A DNA stretch of 64,000 bases from Caulobacter vibrioides OR37 (lineage in GTDB: Bacteria; Pseudomonadota; Alphaproteobacteria; Caulobacterales; Caulobacteraceae). The position numbers and the translations under genes are program-made. Location: the NCBI RefSeq assembly GCF_000372645.1, contig NZ_APMP01000010.1:1-64000 (forward strand). Direction: 5' to 3'. Numbering within the stretch: position 1 is the stretch's first letter; every line of letters begins with the position of its first letter. The notes below the pieces were generated by a model. That model had not been told where the DNA came from, did no database searches, and saw only the letters and a program-made list of their open reading frames with translations. Below are positions 43,634 to 53,198 of this stretch, piece after piece.

Positions 43634-43650
43634 GCGCGAGGCGGGGTTTC
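43618..43650 (-). terminator. Possible terminator of sucD
   Basis: On the minus strand, CCCCGC/GCGGGG arms with a 5-base loop (within 43631-43647) are followed by CCCAGG and TTTTTT. The T run is six bases after the stem, so termination could depend on the alternative long stem with 43577-43587. Confidence 0.5.
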
Positions 43651-43660
43651 GGTGTCTAGT

Positions 43661-44545
43661 TTAGCCCTTGAGGACTTCCAGCAGGGTTTCGCCCAGCTTG
43701 GCCGGCGACGGCGAGACGCGGATGCCCGCGCTCTCCATGGCCGCGATCTTGTCCTCGGCGCCGCCCTTGCCGCCCGAGACGATGGCGCCGGCGTGGCCCA
43801 TGTGGCGGCCGGGAGGCGCCGTGCGGCCGGCGATGAAGCCGACCATCGGCTTCTTGCGGCCGCGCTTGGCTTCGTCCTTCAGGAACTGAGCCGCGTCCTC
43901 TTCGGCCGAGCCGCCGATCTCGCCGATCATGACGATCGACTTGGTGGCTTCGTCGGCCAGGAACATTTCCAGGACGTCGATGAACTCGGTGCCCTTGACC
44001 GGGTCGCCGCCGATGCCGACGGCCGTCGTCTGGCCCAGGCCCGCGTTGGTGGTCTGGAACACGGCTTCATAGGTCAGGGTGCCCGAGCGCGACACGACGC
44101 CGACCGAGCCTTCCGAGAAGATCGAGCCCGGCATGATGCCGATCTTGCACTGGTTCGGCGTCAGGACGCCGGGGCAGTTCGGGCCGATCAGGCGCGACTT
44201 GGAGCCTTGCAGGGCCTTCTTGACCTTGACCATGTCCAGCACCGGGATGCCCTCGGTGATGCAGACGATCAGCGGGATCTCGGCCTCGATGGCCTCCAGG
44301 ATCGAGTCGGCCGCGAAGGGCGGCGGGACGTAGATCACCGAGGCGTCGGCGCCGGTGCGGTCCTTGGCTTCGGCGACGGTGTCGAACACCGGCAGGCCGA
44401 TGTGCGTCTGGCCGCCCTTGCCCGGCGTGACGCCGCCGACCATCTGGGTGCCGTAGGCGATGGCCTGCTCGGTGTGGAACGTGCCTTGAGCGCCGGTGAT
44501 GCCCTGGCAGATGACCTTGGTGTGGGAACCGATCAGAACCGACAT
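43661..44545 (-). CDS. sucD: Succinyl-CoA synthetase alpha subunit
   Basis: This 294-residue subunit binds CoA and carries the phosphorylated histidine. It has [20 protein letters not shown] at the N-terminus, CoA/Rossmann features, [11 protein letters not shown] near residue 155, and the active-site histidine in [20 protein letters not shown] near 245. The stop is 282 bases before sucA. It starts directly after sucC on the same transcript, with no gap between the sucC stop and the sucD ATG. Confidence 0.96.
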   Translation of the reverse strand: MSVLIGSHTKVICQGITGAQGTFHTEQAIAYGTQMVGGVTPGKGGQTHIGLPVFDTVAEAKDRTGADASVIYVPPPFAADSILEAIEAEIPLIVCITEGIPVLDMVKVKKALQGSKSRLIGPNCPGVLTPNQCKIGIMPGSIFSEGSVGVVSRSGTLTYEAVFQTTNAGLGQTTAVGIGGDPVKGTEFIDVLEMFLADEATKSIVMIGEIGGSAEEDAAQFLKDEAKRGRKKPMVGFIAGRTAPPGRHMGHAGAIVSGGKGGAEDKIAAMESAGIRVSPSPAKLGETLLEVLKG

Positions 44546-45745
<1,200 letters not shown>

Positions 45746-45925
45746 GAGGGCCCGGTCTCGACGACGGCTTTCTGAAATGTGGCCGGGTTATAGGAGCGCT
45801 ATTTCGCAGGCGCAACCGCGTGAAGACGATAAGGTGAAGGCTTGCGCGCTTATCTTGTCCAACGAGACACCCAGACCCAGCATCTGCACGGTTCCGGCAC
45901 GTGAAGCCTTTGACGCCACGGAATT

Positions 45926-45937
45926 GTTACCGGTAAC
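45926..45937. promoter_or_regulatory. Perfect palindrome upstream of sucC, LacI-family-like
   Basis: GTTACCGGTAAC is a perfect palindrome centred on CG, the usual layout of LacI-family operators. It lies 181-192 bases upstream of the sucC ATG and 47 bases from the end of the DUF559 gene. The regulator is unknown, and such 12-base sites can arise by chance. Confidence 0.35.
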
Positions 45938-45983
45938 CCTTTTGAGCCACCGGACAGCGATCGGCCCGTGGCGGAAATCACGC

Positions 45984-46409
45984 CTACCGTCGAGGCTCGG
46001 CGCGCCGCCAGAGCCCTTCCCCTTGATGGGGAAGGGTTGGGATGGGGTGACGCTGAATTTCCGCCGCGACACGCTCGGCCACGGCGTAAGGGTTGCCGAA
46101 CGCTTCTCCATCGCGAACGCGTAAGACCCGATAGCCTTGGCTCACAAGCCAAGCATCGCGCTCGGCATCGTGACGCCGAGCCTCGGGATGGTCGTGCCAA
46201 CCGCTATCGACTTCGATAACCAAACGTGCGCCGTGATGCACAAAGTCGGCGACGTAGGGTCCGATCGGCGCTTGGCGACGGATATGAAGATCGAGTGCGC
46301 GAAGGGCCTTCCAGAGAACCTTCTCGCTGACGGTCATCGCATTGCGAAGACGGCGAGCGCGCTTGACGGCGCCCGGTGCGTGCCTAGGTCTTGGGGCTCT
46401 TTCGGACAT
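45984..46409 (-). CDS. DUF559 nuclease-like protein inside inverted repeats
   Basis: This 141-residue protein has the DUF559 core at about residues 20-115: ARRLRNAMTVSEKVLWKAL, FRRQxPIGPYVADFxH as HIRRQAPIGPYVADFVHHG, LVIEVDSGWHDHPEARRHD, and WLVSQGYRVLRV. These fit a PD-(D/E)xK/Vsr-like nuclease fold, with the Asp in YVADF and Glu in VIEVD as likely metal ligands. The ATG at 46409 takes its ribosome site GGGGTGAC from the right repeat (46413-46452), and the last 22 codons are read from the left repeat (46014-46051). The gene is thus physically part of a repeat unit. Activity is unproven. Confidence 0.85.
   Translation of the reverse strand: MSERAPRPRHAPGAVKRARRLRNAMTVSEKVLWKALRALDLHIRRQAPIGPYVADFVHHGARLVIEVDSGWHDHPEARRHDAERDAWLVSQGYRVLRVRDGEAFGNPYAVAERVAAEIQRHPIPTLPHQGEGLWRRAEPRR
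46014..46051. repeat. REP-like palindrome, left of DUF559
   Basis: CCCTTCCCC-TTGAT-GGGGAAGGG is a perfect 9-base-arm hairpin (46014-46036), followed by TTGGGATGGGGTGAC. It lies within the 3' coding part of the DUF559 gene and is the inverted counterpart of 46413-46452. Confidence 0.9.
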
Positions 46410-46412
46410 GCT

Positions 46413-46452
46413 GTCACCCCATCCCCAACCCTTCCCCATCAAAGGGGAAGGG
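46413..46452. repeat. REP-like palindrome, right of DUF559
   Basis: GTCACCCCATCCCCAA followed by the hairpin CCCTTCCCC/GGGGAAGGG (46429-46437 and 46444-46452). On the minus strand its GGGGTGAC end provides the DUF559 ribosome site. Inverted relative to 46014-46051. Confidence 0.9.
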
Positions 46453-46512
46453 AGACAATAAAGCAACCTTTAGTTGATATTAAATTGCCCCGTGCTTGGC
46501 GCATCAAGCGGC

Positions 46513-48129
46513 TCACGGCCCGGCTGGCGCGGGCGGTTTCGAGCCCGGCCGGGCGACGGCGTACATTTCCCAGGCGATCTGGCGCATCAGCGCCTGGCGG
46601 TCGTCGCCGACGGCATAGAGGTCGAAGTGGGTCTTGTCCGCCAGGTAGCGGAAGTCGGTCTTGGCCCCGAGCCCCTTCATGACGGCCTCCAGGCGATGGG
46701 CCGCGCCGTCCAGATAGAAGGTGTCGGCGGTTCCGACGATCAGATGCACCTTGCCGTCCAGATCCGGCTTCAGCGCCGGCCAGTTGGCCTTGAGCCTGGC
46801 CGCGATGTCGTAGTGCTGGCTCCAGTAGGCCACGACGGCGGGATCGACCGCGCCGGTCGCCCGGTCGAACATCGGCAGCGGCCGGCCGTCGGGTCCGCGC
46901 GGCGAGAACACCCAGTCGAACGAGCGCATCTGGCCGCCATACTCGCCCAGGGCCTCCTCCATGGCGGTGGAGTCGCGCATCGTCGCCAGGACCTTGGCGT
47001 GGTCGCGGGCGATCGGCAGGGCCGAACCGTCGCGGCCAAAATAGAGATTGGCCCCCGGCGCGTAGAGGTCGACGCCCGTGAAGTCGTGGAAGTCGCTGGG
47101 GTCGGGCGAGGTCGACCAGGTTCCGCCGAACACCTTTGGATAGCGGGTCTGCAGCCACAGCGTCGCCCAGCCGCCCGACGAGTGGCCGTTCAGGAACCGT
47201 CCATTGACCGTGGCGTCCATGCGCCAATGCTTTTCGAGGTCGGGGATCAGCTCTTGCGTCAGGGCCTGGCCCCAGGGGCCGTTGTTGACGCTGTCGGCGA
47301 ACTCGTGCGTGCCGGTGGCGCTGCTCTCGTCCAGATAGACCCAGATCATCGGCGGGGCCGTCTTCTTGGCCATCGCCTCGTACATGCGCGCGGCCTGGCC
47401 GACGAGGTAGGGCGCCGTCCCGCCAAAGCCATGCGTGTAATAGGCCGTCGGATAGCGATCCTGGCCGGACTCGTAGCCCGGCGGGGTCAGGACCCAGCCC
47501 TTCATGGTGATCGGCCGTCCCCAGAAGGCGCTGAGCGACGGGCTGACGAAGTCGATCGCCGTCAGATGGGGCCTGGCCGCCGCGACGCGTTCCGCCGTCC
47601 CCTTGGGCGCGTCGGCCGGCGGATTGAAGGGATCGAAAGCCGGCTCGACCTTGTCCAGCACCAGCGTCGTTCCCGCCGCCAGGGGCAGGGTCAGGGTCGC
47701 GACGGAGCTGATCAGGTCGCCCTCGCCCCGGCCGTTGTAGTTGTAACTGTGGTTCTGATCGAGCACGGCCTGGATCGCGTACTCGCCCGGCGGCAGTCGC
47801 GAGAAGGCTTGCGGCGCGGCGATCCCGTCCAGGTCGATGTCGATGGTCGCGCCGGCCCGGACCGTTCCGACCTCGCGCGCCGAGACGTGGCCCTTGTGCT
47901 CCGCGAACGGATCGACGTCGACGGACTCGATGACGCCGCCCTTGGCGTCGGCCTTCGCCGTGGCCAGCGGCTGGGCGAAAACCAGCAGGCGCCCCGACAC
48001 GGCGCCCTCGATCCGGGGCCCGACCTGAACCCTCAGGATCGGATGGGCGTCCTCGGCCCGAGCGGCGCCGCCGCCCAGCGCCAAGCCGCAAGCCGCCAGC
48101 AGCGCCGTCGCCGCGATCATTCCTCGCAT
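46513..48129 (-). CDS. Exported esterase-like alpha/beta-hydrolase
   Basis: This 538-residue secreted or periplasmic protein has a signal peptide (IAATALLAACGLALGGGAARAE), a N-terminal beta-rich domain (about 30-200), and an esterase D-like hydrolase domain with YYTHGFGGTAPY near residue 230, the nucleophile elbow NGHSSGGWATL near 315, and a C-terminal histidine in KTHFDLYAVG near 510. The oxyanion and elbow motifs fit putative esterases, but the N-terminal domain and size are unusual. Substrate unknown; it does not resemble a formylglutathione hydrolase in length. Confidence 0.85.
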   Translation of the reverse strand: MRGMIAATALLAACGLALGGGAARAEDAHPILRVQVGPRIEGAVSGRLLVFAQPLATAKADAKGGVIESVDVDPFAEHKGHVSAREVGTVRAGATIDIDLDGIAAPQAFSRLPPGEYAIQAVLDQNHSYNYNGRGEGDLISSVATLTLPLAAGTTLVLDKVEPAFDPFNPPADAPKGTAERVAAARPHLTAIDFVSPSLSAFWGRPITMKGWVLTPPGYESGQDRYPTAYYTHGFGGTAPYLVGQAARMYEAMAKKTAPPMIWVYLDESSATGTHEFADSVNNGPWGQALTQELIPDLEKHWRMDATVNGRFLNGHSSGGWATLWLQTRYPKVFGGTWSTSPDPSDFHDFTGVDLYAPGANLYFGRDGSALPIARDHAKVLATMRDSTAMEEALGEYGGQMRSFDWVFSPRGPDGRPLPMFDRATGAVDPAVVAYWSQHYDIAARLKANWPALKPDLDGKVHLIVGTADTFYLDGAAHRLEAVMKGLGAKTDFRYLADKTHFDLYAVGDDRQALMRQIAWEMYAVARPGSKPPAPAGP

Positions 48130-48200
48130 ATTCGCCCTCCCCCGAAATCAGAGGCAGGCTATCGCACGCCGGTCCGGAGGCAAGCCCCGGCGGAACGCGG

Positions 48201-51200
48201 TTATCCGCCGGCCTTCACCGAGACAGAGCCGCGACGCTCCAGCTTGCCCCAGCCGACCCGGCCGCCCCGGATGGCCATGACCACCGACTTGACGACCACG
48301 TAGTACATCAGCTGGCGATAGCCGAACCGCTGCACGGGCAGGAACGGCAGGTCCGACCACGGCGCGCGCTTTTCCAGGATCATGCCCAGAGCGCCGGCCG
48401 ACAGGTCGACGCCGATGAACACCGCCCAGTAGATCAGGCCCAGGATCAGGTCGTCCGGACGCCACTCCACCGGGTGGGCGACGGCGGCGTAGACGCTGCT
48501 GATCAGACTCCAGACCACGCCCAGATCGACCAGCGGCGCGGCAACGGCGAGGATGATCTGGAACAGCCAGATCTGCGGCAGGGCCACGAAGCCCAGGACC
48601 GGCGTCTTGGTGTTGAACATCGCCTTGCGGTGCTTCCACACGCACTGCAGCGTGCCGAACGACCAGCGGAAGCGTTGCTTCAGAAGGCCGCCGACCGTGT
48701 CCGGCGCCTCGGTATAGGCGCGGGCGTCGGGGTCGAAGGCCACCTTCCAGCCGGCGCGCTGGCAGGCGATGGTCAGATCCTGGTCCTCGGCCAGGGTGTC
48801 GGCCGGATAGCCGCCCAGGGCGTCGAGCACGCTCTTGCGCCACGCGCCCACGGCGCCCGGCACCACGGTGACCGCGCCGAGCGCCGCCAGCGCCCGACGC
48901 TCCAGGTTCTGGGCGGTGACATATTCCAGCGCCTGCCAGCGGGTGACGACATTGACCCGATTGCCGACGATGGCGTTGCCGGCCACCGCGCCGATGTCCT
49001 CGTCCTGGAACCAGCGGGCCAGGCGGCCGATGGTTTCCGGGGGGAACAGGGTGTCGGCGTCCAGGGCCACGACGTACTCGCCCTTGGCCACGGCCAGGCC
49101 GCGGTTCACGGCCCGCGCCTTGCCGCCGTTCTCGAACGACAGCAGCGTCACGCGCGGATCGTTGGCGAAGTGGGCGCGCACCTCGTCGGCCGTGCGGTCC
49201 TTGGAGCCGTCGTCCAGAACCAGCACCTCGAGGTTCTTCCACTTCGACTCCAGGATCCGCGCCACCGAGGCGGCGATCACCTTCTCCTCGTTGAAGCAGG
49301 GGATCAGCACGCTGACCAACGGACCGTTGTCCGGGTCGAGATCGGCGGGCTCGTCGTGGGTCCAGAAGCGGTGGACCAGGGCCAGGCTGGCCAGGAACAC
49401 CAGCCGCGCGACGCCCAGGAAGATCGCGGTGATGAACAGCCCCGTCATGATCTTCTGGAACCCGCGGAAGAAGTCGAAGCCGAGGCGGTCCAGCGCCAGG
49501 TCGAGCGCGGTGCGCGAGGTCTTCGGCATGGTCTGCTCGGGCGTCAGGCCCGCCAGCTCGCCGATCGTCACCAGGCGGTAGCCGCGCGCGCGGATGGCGT
49601 CGATCAGGCCGGGCAGCGCCTGGACCGTATGGCTGCGATCGCCGCCCGCGTCGTGCAGCAGCACGACCTGGCCGGGCCGGTTTCCGGGATTGTCCAGCCG
49701 GTCCAGCGCGCGGTCGATGATCTGCTGGGGCGAGGGCTTTTGCCAGTCGTCGGTATCGATCCGCAGGCCGACGGTCATGTAGCCCAGGGTCTGGGCGATC
49801 ACCAGCGGCGCCACCTCGTGCGGGGTCGACGGCTCGGCGTCCCCGAAGAACGGCGGGCGGAACAGACGCATCGAGCGCCCGGTCAGCACCTCGAACAGGC
49901 GCTGGGTGGCGTTCAGCTCGACCTGGACCTGCGGCAGGGGCGTTTCGGCGATGTTGGGGTGGGTCCAGCTGTGGCCGCCGACATTGTGGCCCTCGGCCAC
50001 CTCGCGCTGCACGAGGTCGGGGCGCCTTTGCATGTTCTGGCCGATCACGAAGAACGTGGCCGGGGCGTGCTTGGCCTTCAGGATGTCGAGGATCTTGGGC
50101 GTCCAGCGGCCGTCGGGGCCGTCGTCGAAGGTCAGGGCGACCAGGCCCTTCTTCTGGCCATAGCGCTCGATCACGTAGCTGGACGGAATGACGTCGTAGC
50201 TCTCGCCCGAGATCAGGCCGGTCTGGTGATCGAACTCCATGCTGCGCTTGCCCGGGGTGGGCAGCGAGGCCACGCGCAGCACCTCGCCGCCGCCGTCGAA
50301 GTCGACGCCCTGGCCGTTGGCCAGGGTGGTGAGACCGCTCGCCGAGATCTGGCCATAGGGCTTGCCCAGCAGGGTCCAGACGCCGGGATCTTCCATGCCC
50401 ATGCGCCACAGGCCATAGCCGCGCGGCTTCCAGGCGTCGGTGACCTTGATCTGGTTGAACAGGGTGACCGCGTCCAAGAACCAGACGACGTGGTTGTCGC
50501 CATTGTCGTCGGTATAGCTGTAGGTCGGATTCAGGGTCTCCGGATCCATGCGGATCGTGGCGCCGGCGTCCTGGGCGTTGCGCATCGCCTCGTGGAAGGT
50601 GGCGGGCGCGCCGGACGCGCGCGTGCCGTCCTTCTTCAGCGTCCAGTCATAGCCATAGGCGCCCAGGGCCAGGACCGAGCGGTTCGGATCCAGCGAGGCG
50701 AAGCGCTGGGCCAGCTCGCGCTCGTACCAGTCCTGACCGGCGTTCGGGCCGGGGTCGCCCAGCGCGTAGTGCTGGTCGTAGGCCATCAGCACCAGGGTGT
50801 CGGACGCCTGCTCCAGACGCTTCAGCGGCCAGCCCTCCTCGTCGAAGGGCGCGGTCACCCAGACCTCGCGGTCGGTGCCGGCGAAGGCGGCGCGGGCCTC
50901 CTCGAGGAACTTCGGATAGGCGGCCAGGCCCTTGGGCCCCAGGGCTTCGAAGTCGAAGACATAACCGCCGTAGCCGCGCTGGGCGGCCAAGTCCTTGAGG
51001 GTGGCGATCAGCTTGGCCCGGGCGGCCGGATTGACCAGCAGGGCGTCGCCCATCGGCCCGTTGAACGCGGCGTTGGCCGAGTTGTGGACCAGCGGCAGCA
51101 CGGCCGGCGGCTTGGGCGCGTTGGCGATGCGCGCCGCGCCTTCCGGGTCGTCGACGATATTGATGTCGCCGCCCGAACCGTTGATGGCGATCCACTGGGG

Positions 51201-51563
51201 CGAGATCACGTCCAGCTTGTCGACGTTGCGGCGCAGCGACTCGCGGCTATCCTCGTCCCAGGGCACGTAAAAGCCGACCGACAGCGCCTTGGCGCCGGTG
51301 GCCGTGGTCTCGTCCTTGGGCCGCGGCACGTGGCGCCAGGTCTTGGCGACCTTGGTCTTTCGCGGCGTCTCCTGGTGCAGCGACGTCAGGACATGAGGGT
51401 CCTTCAGCGGCGCGTCGGGCAGGCGCGGAGCGAAGGCCAGGGTGGCGACGAAGCCGGCCACGATCGCGGCGACGGCCGAGATGAAGACGCCCAGCACCAG
51501 CTTGGCGCGCCGCTCACGCTTGCCCGTGGGGTCGTGGAAGATATGGCGGTCGTCGGGAGTCAT
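48201..51563 (-). CDS. Three-domain GH18 - NodB deacetylase - GT2 glycosyltransferase
   Basis: This 1120-residue inner-membrane protein begins with a membrane helix (about 20-43), then an extracytoplasmic GH18-like glycosidase domain at about 80-420 with GGYVFDFEALG near 200 (acid/base Glu kept). A polysaccharide deacetylase domain at about 450-670 has TFDDGPDG near 475, HSWTH near 531 and RPPFFGD. A GT2 synthase domain at about 710-1100 has PCFNEE near 752, ALDAD, AEDQD and QRFRWS near 964 plus terminal membrane helices. The GT2 part resembles the N-acetylglucosamine polymerases of poly-GlcNAc/chitin type. It may make, deacetylate and trim one exopolysaccharide. ATG 51563 is preferred; composite palindromes lie just upstream. 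Confidence 0.9.
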   Translation of the reverse strand: MTPDDRHIFHDPTGKRERRAKLVLGVFISAVAAIVAGFVATLAFAPRLPDAPLKDPHVLTSLHQETPRKTKVAKTWRHVPRPKDETTATGAKALSVGFYVPWDEDSRESLRRNVDKLDVISPQWIAINGSGGDINIVDDPEGAARIANAPKPPAVLPLVHNSANAAFNGPMGDALLVNPAARAKLIATLKDLAAQRGYGGYVFDFEALGPKGLAAYPKFLEEARAAFAGTDREVWVTAPFDEEGWPLKRLEQASDTLVLMAYDQHYALGDPGPNAGQDWYERELAQRFASLDPNRSVLALGAYGYDWTLKKDGTRASGAPATFHEAMRNAQDAGATIRMDPETLNPTYSYTDDNGDNHVVWFLDAVTLFNQIKVTDAWKPRGYGLWRMGMEDPGVWTLLGKPYGQISASGLTTLANGQGVDFDGGGEVLRVASLPTPGKRSMEFDHQTGLISGESYDVIPSSYVIERYGQKKGLVALTFDDGPDGRWTPKILDILKAKHAPATFFVIGQNMQRRPDLVQREVAEGHNVGGHSWTHPNIAETPLPQVQVELNATQRLFEVLTGRSMRLFRPPFFGDAEPSTPHEVAPLVIAQTLGYMTVGLRIDTDDWQKPSPQQIIDRALDRLDNPGNRPGQVVLLHDAGGDRSHTVQALPGLIDAIRARGYRLVTIGELAGLTPEQTMPKTSRTALDLALDRLGFDFFRGFQKIMTGLFITAIFLGVARLVFLASLALVHRFWTHDEPADLDPDNGPLVSVLIPCFNEEKVIAASVARILESKWKNLEVLVLDDGSKDRTADEVRAHFANDPRVTLLSFENGGKARAVNRGLAVAKGEYVVALDADTLFPPETIGRLARWFQDEDIGAVAGNAIVGNRVNVVTRWQALEYVTAQNLERRALAALGAVTVVPGAVGAWRKSVLDALGGYPADTLAEDQDLTIACQRAGWKVAFDPDARAYTEAPDTVGGLLKQRFRWSFGTLQCVWKHRKAMFNTKTPVLGFVALPQIWLFQIILAVAAPLVDLGVVWSLISSVYAAVAHPVEWRPDDLILGLIYWAVFIGVDLSAGALGMILEKRAPWSDLPFLPVQRFGYRQLMYYVVVKSVVMAIRGGRVGWGKLERRGSVSVKAGG

Positions 51564-51584
51564 GGTCGGGAGTCGCTCGGCCTG

Positions 51585-51632
51585 GAGCCTTTCCGCTTCA
51601 AATGGACTCATTCGAAGCGGATGAACAGGCTC
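51585..51632 (+). repeat. Type-A palindrome, copy 3
   Basis: Outer arms GAGCCT/AGGCTC (51585-51590 and 51627-51632) and a 12-base inner stem CCGCTTCAAATG/CATTCGAAGCGG with one mismatch and a GACT loop. On the minus strand it lies about 21 bases before the start of the GH18-NodB-GT2 gene. Confidence 0.85.
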
Positions 51633-51645
51633 GGAATCATAAGGT

Positions 51646-51696
51646 TGGAGCGTGACGCCCGCCGAAACCGCGCACACTTTCGGCGATCACGCTCCA
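51646..51696 (+). repeat. Type-B palindrome, copy 3
   Basis: Ten-base outer arms TGGAGCGTGA/TCACGCTCCA (51646-51655 and 51687-51696) enclose a GCCGAAA/TTTCGGC stem and CCGCGCACAC. The CCGAAACCG and CACACTTTCGG core matches copies 1 and 2 in layout. Confidence 0.85.
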
Positions 51697-51779
51697 GTTC
51701 GCGGCTCTTGATACCCGAAATTGACGGAAGCGTGGCGCATTCTATCGGACCGCGTCGCGCGGATCGTCCGTCCGCGCCC

Positions 51780-53117
51780 CTACTCGACCCAGTCGCGCGC
51801 CAGACGCCGCGAGGCCAGCAGGAACAACAGGGCCGCCAGCAGATAGAAGCCCATGCCGGTATAGATCGCCCAGCGCAGCGATTCCGCCCCGAAGGTCGGC
51901 TTGAGCAGATCCGAGACCAGGCCGAAATAATAGACGCCGACGGCGATCCCCAGGAGGTTGTTGATCAGCAGGAACAGCGCCGAGGCCGTGGTCCGCATCG
52001 GGGCGGGAGCCAGGTGCTGGACGGCCGCGGTGATGGGCCCCAGCCAGGTCAGGTTCAGGCCCGTGGGGATCAGGAAGATCACGAAGGCCACGGCGAGCGC
52101 GGCCTGCCCGCCCAGCCCCCCGACCAGGGCGCCGCTGTTCATGGCGAGCAGGAAGCAGGGCACGGAGATCACGAAGGCCACGGCGGGTGTCAGGGGATAG
52201 GCGCCCTTGGACTTGGCCCCCAGCCTGTCGGCCATGGCGCCGCCCAGCCAGATGCCTAGCAAGCCGCCGATGAAGGCGATGCCCGAATAGTACCAGGCGG
52301 TCTGCGCCAGGGTCAGGCCCAGGCTCCGGATGAAGAACGATGGCAGCCAGGCCGCCACGCCATAGCCGCAGACGGACGAGGAGGCCGCGCCCAGGGCCAG
52401 CAGCCAGAAGCTGGGCTTGGCGGCCAGCAGTCGGACCACCTCGCCCAGGGGGGCGGCGGGCGCCGGCGGCGCGACGGGCGCGCCGGCCTCACGGTCGGCC
52501 CCGCCGCGCGGCGGATCGCGCATGACCAGGCGAAACAGCGGCGCCAGCAGCACCCCCAGCGCCCCGACCACGACGAAGGCCGAGCGCCAGCCGTAACGCA
52601 CCGCCAGCAGACCGCCCACCAGCGTCCCGGCCGCCGTGCCCAGCGGGATGCCGAACGCGTAGGCGGCCAGGGCCCGGGCGCGCTGCTGCTTGGGGAAATA
52701 GTCCGCGATCAGAGAATAGGCCGGCGCCACGCCGCCCGCCTCGCCGATGCCCACGCCCATCCGGGCCAGGAACAGCTGGCCAAAGCCGCCGACGAAGCCG
52801 CACAGGGCGGTGAAACCGCTCCACAGGGTCAGGGCGGCGGTCATGATCCAGACCCGACTGAAGCGGTCGGCCAGCCAGGCGATCGGAATGGCCAGGGTCG
52901 TGTAGAGCAGCGCGAAGGCCAGGCCGCCCATCAGGCCGAATTGGCCGTCGGTGAGGTGGAACTCGTCCTTGATCGGCTTGGCCAGGATGCCGAGGATCTG
53001 CCGGTCCAGGAAGTTGAAGGTGTAGGCCAGGATCAGCATCGCCAGGACGACATAGCGATAGCCTGACGGCTTCGCCGCCCCCGGGCCAGCCGCCGCCGCG
53101 TTGTGCTGTTCGCTCAT
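51780..53117 (-). CDS. MFS transporter, spinster-like
   Basis: This 445-residue transporter has 12 predicted membrane segments. It shows AYTFNFLDRQILGILAKPIKDEF near residue 31, FGLMGGLAFALLYTTLAIPIAWLADRFSR near residues 60-88 and RMGVGIGEAGGVAPAYSLIADYFP, a pattern of the spinster-like organic-anion or aromatic-substrate group. It lies next to a TonB receptor and a TetR regulator transcribed in the same direction, which suggests they take up one substrate: receptor across the outer membrane and this protein across the inner. Substrate unknown. Confidence 0.9.
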   Translation of the reverse strand: MSEQHNAAAAGPGAAKPSGYRYVVLAMLILAYTFNFLDRQILGILAKPIKDEFHLTDGQFGLMGGLAFALLYTTLAIPIAWLADRFSRVWIMTAALTLWSGFTALCGFVGGFGQLFLARMGVGIGEAGGVAPAYSLIADYFPKQQRARALAAYAFGIPLGTAAGTLVGGLLAVRYGWRSAFVVVGALGVLLAPLFRLVMRDPPRGGADREAGAPVAPPAPAAPLGEVVRLLAAKPSFWLLALGAASSSVCGYGVAAWLPSFFIRSLGLTLAQTAWYYSGIAFIGGLLGIWLGGAMADRLGAKSKGAYPLTPAVAFVISVPCFLLAMNSGALVGGLGGQAALAVAFVIFLIPTGLNLTWLGPITAAVQHLAPAPMRTTASALFLLINNLLGIAVGVYYFGLVSDLLKPTFGAESLRWAIYTGMGFYLLAALLFLLASRRLARDWVE

Positions 53118-53144
53118 CCGTCGCCCCTCACGCCGCCGTCACAT

Positions 53145-53180
53145 AAAAATGGGCCGGGCTCGTCGCGACAAGCCCGGCCC
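53145..53180 (-). terminator. Terminator of the second TonB receptor gene
   Basis: A perfect 10-base stem GGGCCGGGCT/AGCCCGGCCC (53151-53160 and 53171-53180) is followed on the minus strand by ATTTTTAT. It lies between the receptor and the MFS gene, so they are not a simple read-through operon. Confidence 0.85.
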
Positions 53181-53198
53181 CAGCTTTCGCCTAGAGGG

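Noticed and set aside
48474..52259. A 1261-codon plus-strand open frame over the GH18-NodB-GT2 and MFS genes
   Set aside because: Also an antisense shadow. The minus-strand reading has three recognised catalytic domains, while the plus strand shows low-complexity Arg/Gly/Gln sequence.
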